Below are positions 63,212-64,000 of a DNA stretch of 64,000 nt, one piece after another; within the stretch, counting starts at the first letter, position 1, and the number at the start of each line of letters is the position of its first letter. Below the pieces are notes generated by a model, which saw only the letters and a list, made by a program, of their open reading frames with translations, ran no database searches and had not been told where the DNA came from. The position numbers were made by a program, and so were the translations under genes. The stretch is from CALOCN01 sp942491735 (GTDB taxonomy: Bacteria; Eisenbacteria; RBG-16-71-46; JABDJR01): the NCBI GenBank assembly GCA_942491735.1, contig CALOCN010000008.1:186001-250000 (forward strand). The letters run 5' to 3'.

Positions 63212-64000
63212 CTAGCGCCGCCCGGGGGCCCGGTGCCAACTCGTGGCAATGGGCATTCGTCGTCCCATTCCAAAGGCCTTGGGAGTGATGCGGAGTCCGG
63301 GAGGGGCTTGGCGACGCTTGTACTCCGCGCGGGTCACCAGGCTGACGATGTGCTGCACGGTCTCGGGCTCCACCCCGCTGTTGACGATCGTGTCGATGGG
63401 TTGCCCTCCCTCGACGTAGGCAGCCAGCACCCGGTCCAGAACATCGTACGGTGGAAGGGAGTCCTGATCGGTCTGGTCCGGTCGCAACTCGGCCGAGGGC
63501 GGTTTGGTCAGGGTGGACTCGGGAATGAGCTCGCCATTCCCGTTGAAGTCCCGCGCCAGTCGATACACCATCGTCTTGAACACGTCGCTGATCACGGCGA
63601 GCCCGCCCGCCATATCCCCATAGAGCGTGCTGTACCCGACCGCGAACTCGCTCTTGTTCCCCGTGCTCAACAACAGGTGTCCAAACTTGTTGGAGAGCGC
63701 CATGAGAATCACGCCGCGCAACCGCGCCTGGATGTTCTCTTCCGCGAGCCCCTCGTCCGTGCCCTCGAAGCTTTCCTTCAGCGTGTCGAGCATGGTCCGG
63801 AAACCGGACTCGATGGAGATCACCCGGTAGGGCATGCCCAGGTTCCGGGCCAGATCCCGCGCGTCGTCCAGACTTCCCTGGCTGGAGTAGCGACTGGGAA
63901 GCGAGATACCCCAGACGTTCTCTCCGCCCAGCGCTTCGGCCGCCAAGGCGGCAACCACCGCGGAATCAATGCCCCCGGAAAGACCCAACACCGCGCTCCG
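63212..64000 (-). CDS. nadE: Glutamine-dependent NAD+ synthetase, C-terminal synthetase domain (5' truncated by window edge)
   Basis: The visible 263 residues hold the NAD+ synthetase domain: the ATP pyrophosphatase loop SGGIDSA near the start, then KSEFAVGYSTLYGDMAGGLAVISDVFKT, the hallmark of the family. It amidates nicotinic acid adenine dinucleotide to NAD+. The frame continues without a start to the right edge (RSAVLGLSGG), so the true start is outside the window; a longer N-terminal glutaminase (nitrilase-like) domain is expected there. The 301 bp to its left hold the leader RNA and promoter of the hydrolase gene. The order is the same-strand nadE then hydrolase. Confidence 0.93.
   Translation of the reverse strand, partial: RSAVLGLSGGIDSAVVAALAAEALGGENVWGISLPSRYSSQGSLDDARDLARNLGMPYRVISIESGFRTMLDTLKESFEGTDEGLAEENIQARLRGVILMALSNKFGHLLLSTGNKSEFAVGYSTLYGDMAGGLAVISDVFKTMVYRLARDFNGNGELIPESTLTKPPSAELRPDQTDQDSLPPYDVLDRVLAAYVEGGQPIDTIVNSGVEPETVQHIVSLVTRAEYKRRQAPPGLRITPKAFGMGRRMPIATSWHRAPGRR

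Overview
The window is GC-rich bacterial chromosome centred on a replication origin. Two signal peptidase II lipoboxes, an RND efflux pair, a predicted outer-membrane barrel and a secreted protease with a FlgD-like or type IX-like C-terminal sorting domain point to a diderm. The style of the secreted proteins (LamG, SdrD-B, long lipoproteins, CHAT-TPR proteins beside an ECF-type sigma factor) resembles uncultivated FCB-group-related phyla such as Eisenbacteria or Krumholzibacteria. That placement is an inference from gene style only. No rRNA, tRNA, insertion sequence or CRISPR array was found.

Layout. 0-4.3 kb: a small ORF, a CHAT-TPR caspase-like protein and a convergent subtilase lipoprotein. 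4.6-14.6 kb: a membrane-tethered MerB-like protein, a DEDDh exonuclease, an operon coupling queD to an RND efflux pair and a cupin-like protein, a LamG protein, and queE, the second queuosine-precursor gene. 14.7-17.6 kb: a BlaI/BlaR1-type repressor and sensor-protease pair with a clear operator. 17.7-25.1 kb: a secreted propeller protein, two transporters, a large lipoprotein, an SDR and a membrane protein. 25.1-27.6 kb: gyrA. 27.8-39.1 kb: a giant secreted subtilase, a sigma/anti-sigma pair, and an operon of a sulfatase-superfamily TPR protein with a second CHAT-TPR protein. 39.4-42.1 kb: a pterin dehydratase, a secreted protein, a VOC protein and a beta-barrel.

42.1-48.3 kb (minus strand): dnaA, then dnaN, a DUF721/DciA gene, gyrB and a DUF523-DUF1722 gene. 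recF is missing from its usual place between dnaN and gyrB. 48.3-48.96 kb: probable oriC with DnaA boxes. 48.96-59.2 kb (plus strand): rpmH, rnpA, yidD, yidC, jag, mnmE, mnmG, rsmG, two parS sites, parA, parB, a degenerate LytM protein and a LapA-domain protein. Genes on both sides therefore point away from about 48.6 kb, as expected for a bidirectional origin. 59.2-64 kb: a LarA-family protein, a CDF metal transporter, a repeat-bearing non-coding stretch, an alpha/beta hydrolase with a structured leader, and a 5'-truncated NAD+ synthetase that runs off the right edge.

The most unusual content is the repeated association of CHAT-TPR proteins with S8 proteases (once with a sigma/anti-sigma pair), a BlaR1-like protein ending in eight 34-residue repeats, a MerB-like protein without the catalytic cysteines, and a structured leader RNA upstream of the hydrolase. 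Many start codons were moved from the longest ORF on the basis of Shine-Dalgarno sites, promoters or overlaps, as stated entry by entry.
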